From assembly GCA_013368315.1 (NCBI GenBank), contig JAACJM010000143.1:124001-188000 (forward strand): a stretch of DNA of 64,000 nucleotides, read 5' to 3'. Below the pieces are notes generated by a model. The model made no database searches and had not been told where the DNA came from. It saw only the letters and a program-made list of their open reading frames with translations. This DNA is from Tetrapyrgos nigripes (lineage: Eukaryota; Basidiomycota; Agaricomycetes; Agaricales; Campanellaceae). Every line of letters begins with the position of its first letter. Position 1 is the stretch's first letter. Positions 63,567 through 64,000 of this stretch are shown piece by piece. Position numbers and translations under genes: made by a program.

Positions 63567-64000
63567 TCATTTTCTCCTCATCTTCATAATTCGGTCAATC
63601 ACCTCGCACTCAACACCCAATTCCTCTTTCAAAGCCTGCCATTCTTTCACAGCGTCATCGGATACGGCTTTGGGGGCAGTGTCTAAAGTCTTCGCCTCAC
63701 GGTGCCATTCCCTAAGTACATCCACAGTCACACGCCGTTGCCGCTGTTTGTCGTTTTCGTCAGGTCCATACACAGGTGGTTGGTCAATCAGCGCTAGAAG
63801 TCGAGTCTTGGACGAAAGAGAAGCAACGATCGACGAGGATGAGACAGTAGAGAAAGACCCGTCATCTTCTGCCTCGCCAGTTTCCTCGGTCTGCATACCC
63901 ATCTTGACCGGGACTCGCTGCATCATCTTCTCGAGTTCTTTCGGAACCTGGACTTGTTTCTCGACGTATCTCTCGACATCCAGGACTTGCCCTCCAAGCG
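63567..64000 (-). CDS. C-terminal part of a protein of unknown function, cut by right edge
   Basis: The minus-strand frame is open from the window edge (LEGQVLDVERYVEKQVQVPK...) through MMQRVPVKMGMQTEETGEAEDDG, a Ser-rich stretch, PPVYGPDENDKQRQRRVTVD and KEWQALKEELGVECEVIDRIM to a TGA at 63567. Sequence quality (mixed helices, few low-complexity runs apart from the Ser tract) supports a real gene. The N-terminus and any domain lie outside the window. Confidence 0.6.
   Translation of the reverse strand, partial: LGGQVLDVERYVEKQVQVPKELEKMMQRVPVKMGMQTEETGEAEDDGSFSTVSSSSIVASLSSKTRLLALIDQPPVYGPDENDKQRQRRVTVDVLREWHREAKTLDTAPKAVSDDAVKEWQALKEELGVECEVIDRIMKMRRK

Overview
The window looks like nuclear DNA of a mushroom-forming basidiomycete (Agaricomycetes). 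The evidence is short GT-AG introns of about 45-70 bp, F-box/leucine-rich families, lineage-restricted proteins of unknown function, and fungal transposable elements: a Ty1/copia element, a Ty3/gypsy chromovirus and a Tnp2-type (CACTA/Plavaka-like) DNA transposon. The genus cannot be fixed from sequence alone. There are no rRNA genes, CRISPR arrays or operons, and I could not support any tRNA.

Layout. 1-2.5 kb: a decayed lineage-specific gene running off the left edge. 2.5-11 kb: a block unusually rich in short-loop hairpins, made of a palindromic minisatellite, tandem hairpin units and duplicated compound hairpins, with one gene of unknown function (5.4-6.8 kb) in the middle. 11.0-18.1 kb: a copia element with two LTRs. 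18.1-23.0 kb: a damaged chromovirus next to it. 23-25.5 kb: simple-repeat tracts, a low-complexity protein and a GIY-YIG-type (T5orf172/MUG113-like) gene. 25.7-27.3 kb: a degenerate F-box gene. 27.3-31.6 kb: minus-strand gene pieces set head to tail, including a fragment of the Golgi/endosome protein Mon2 and a fragment of an ABCC transporter. 31.8-34.0 kb: clustered copies of a repeat that ends in a roughly 200-bp fold-back palindrome. 34.1-37.9 kb: an apparently intact Tnp2-type transposase. 38-54 kb: further copies of the fold-back repeat alternating with F-box genes and unknown proteins. 54-64 kb: a membrane protein, a WD40-like protein, two or three multi-exon genes of unknown function, and a gene cut by the right edge.

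The window reads as accessory, repeat-driven DNA. Three observations stand out. (1) Short hairpin modules built on AGCGTC/GACGCT with 3-nt loops recur over 8 kb. They show compensatory stem changes between tandem copies, and one is present in one copy of a duplication but absent from the other. (2) One repeat family, ending at a common point and carrying a terminal fold-back, lies just upstream of unrelated coding sequences (transposase, unknown protein, F-box) in matching orientation. (3) Premature stops in the chromovirus and in two non-transposon genes are all TGA where CGA would fit, and the chromovirus integrase has lost its catalytic glutamate by a change that also fits CpG decay. This points to CpG-targeted C-to-T mutation.

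Exon boundaries were placed by eye from GT/AG signals and frame continuity. Family names come from recognised motifs, not from database searches.
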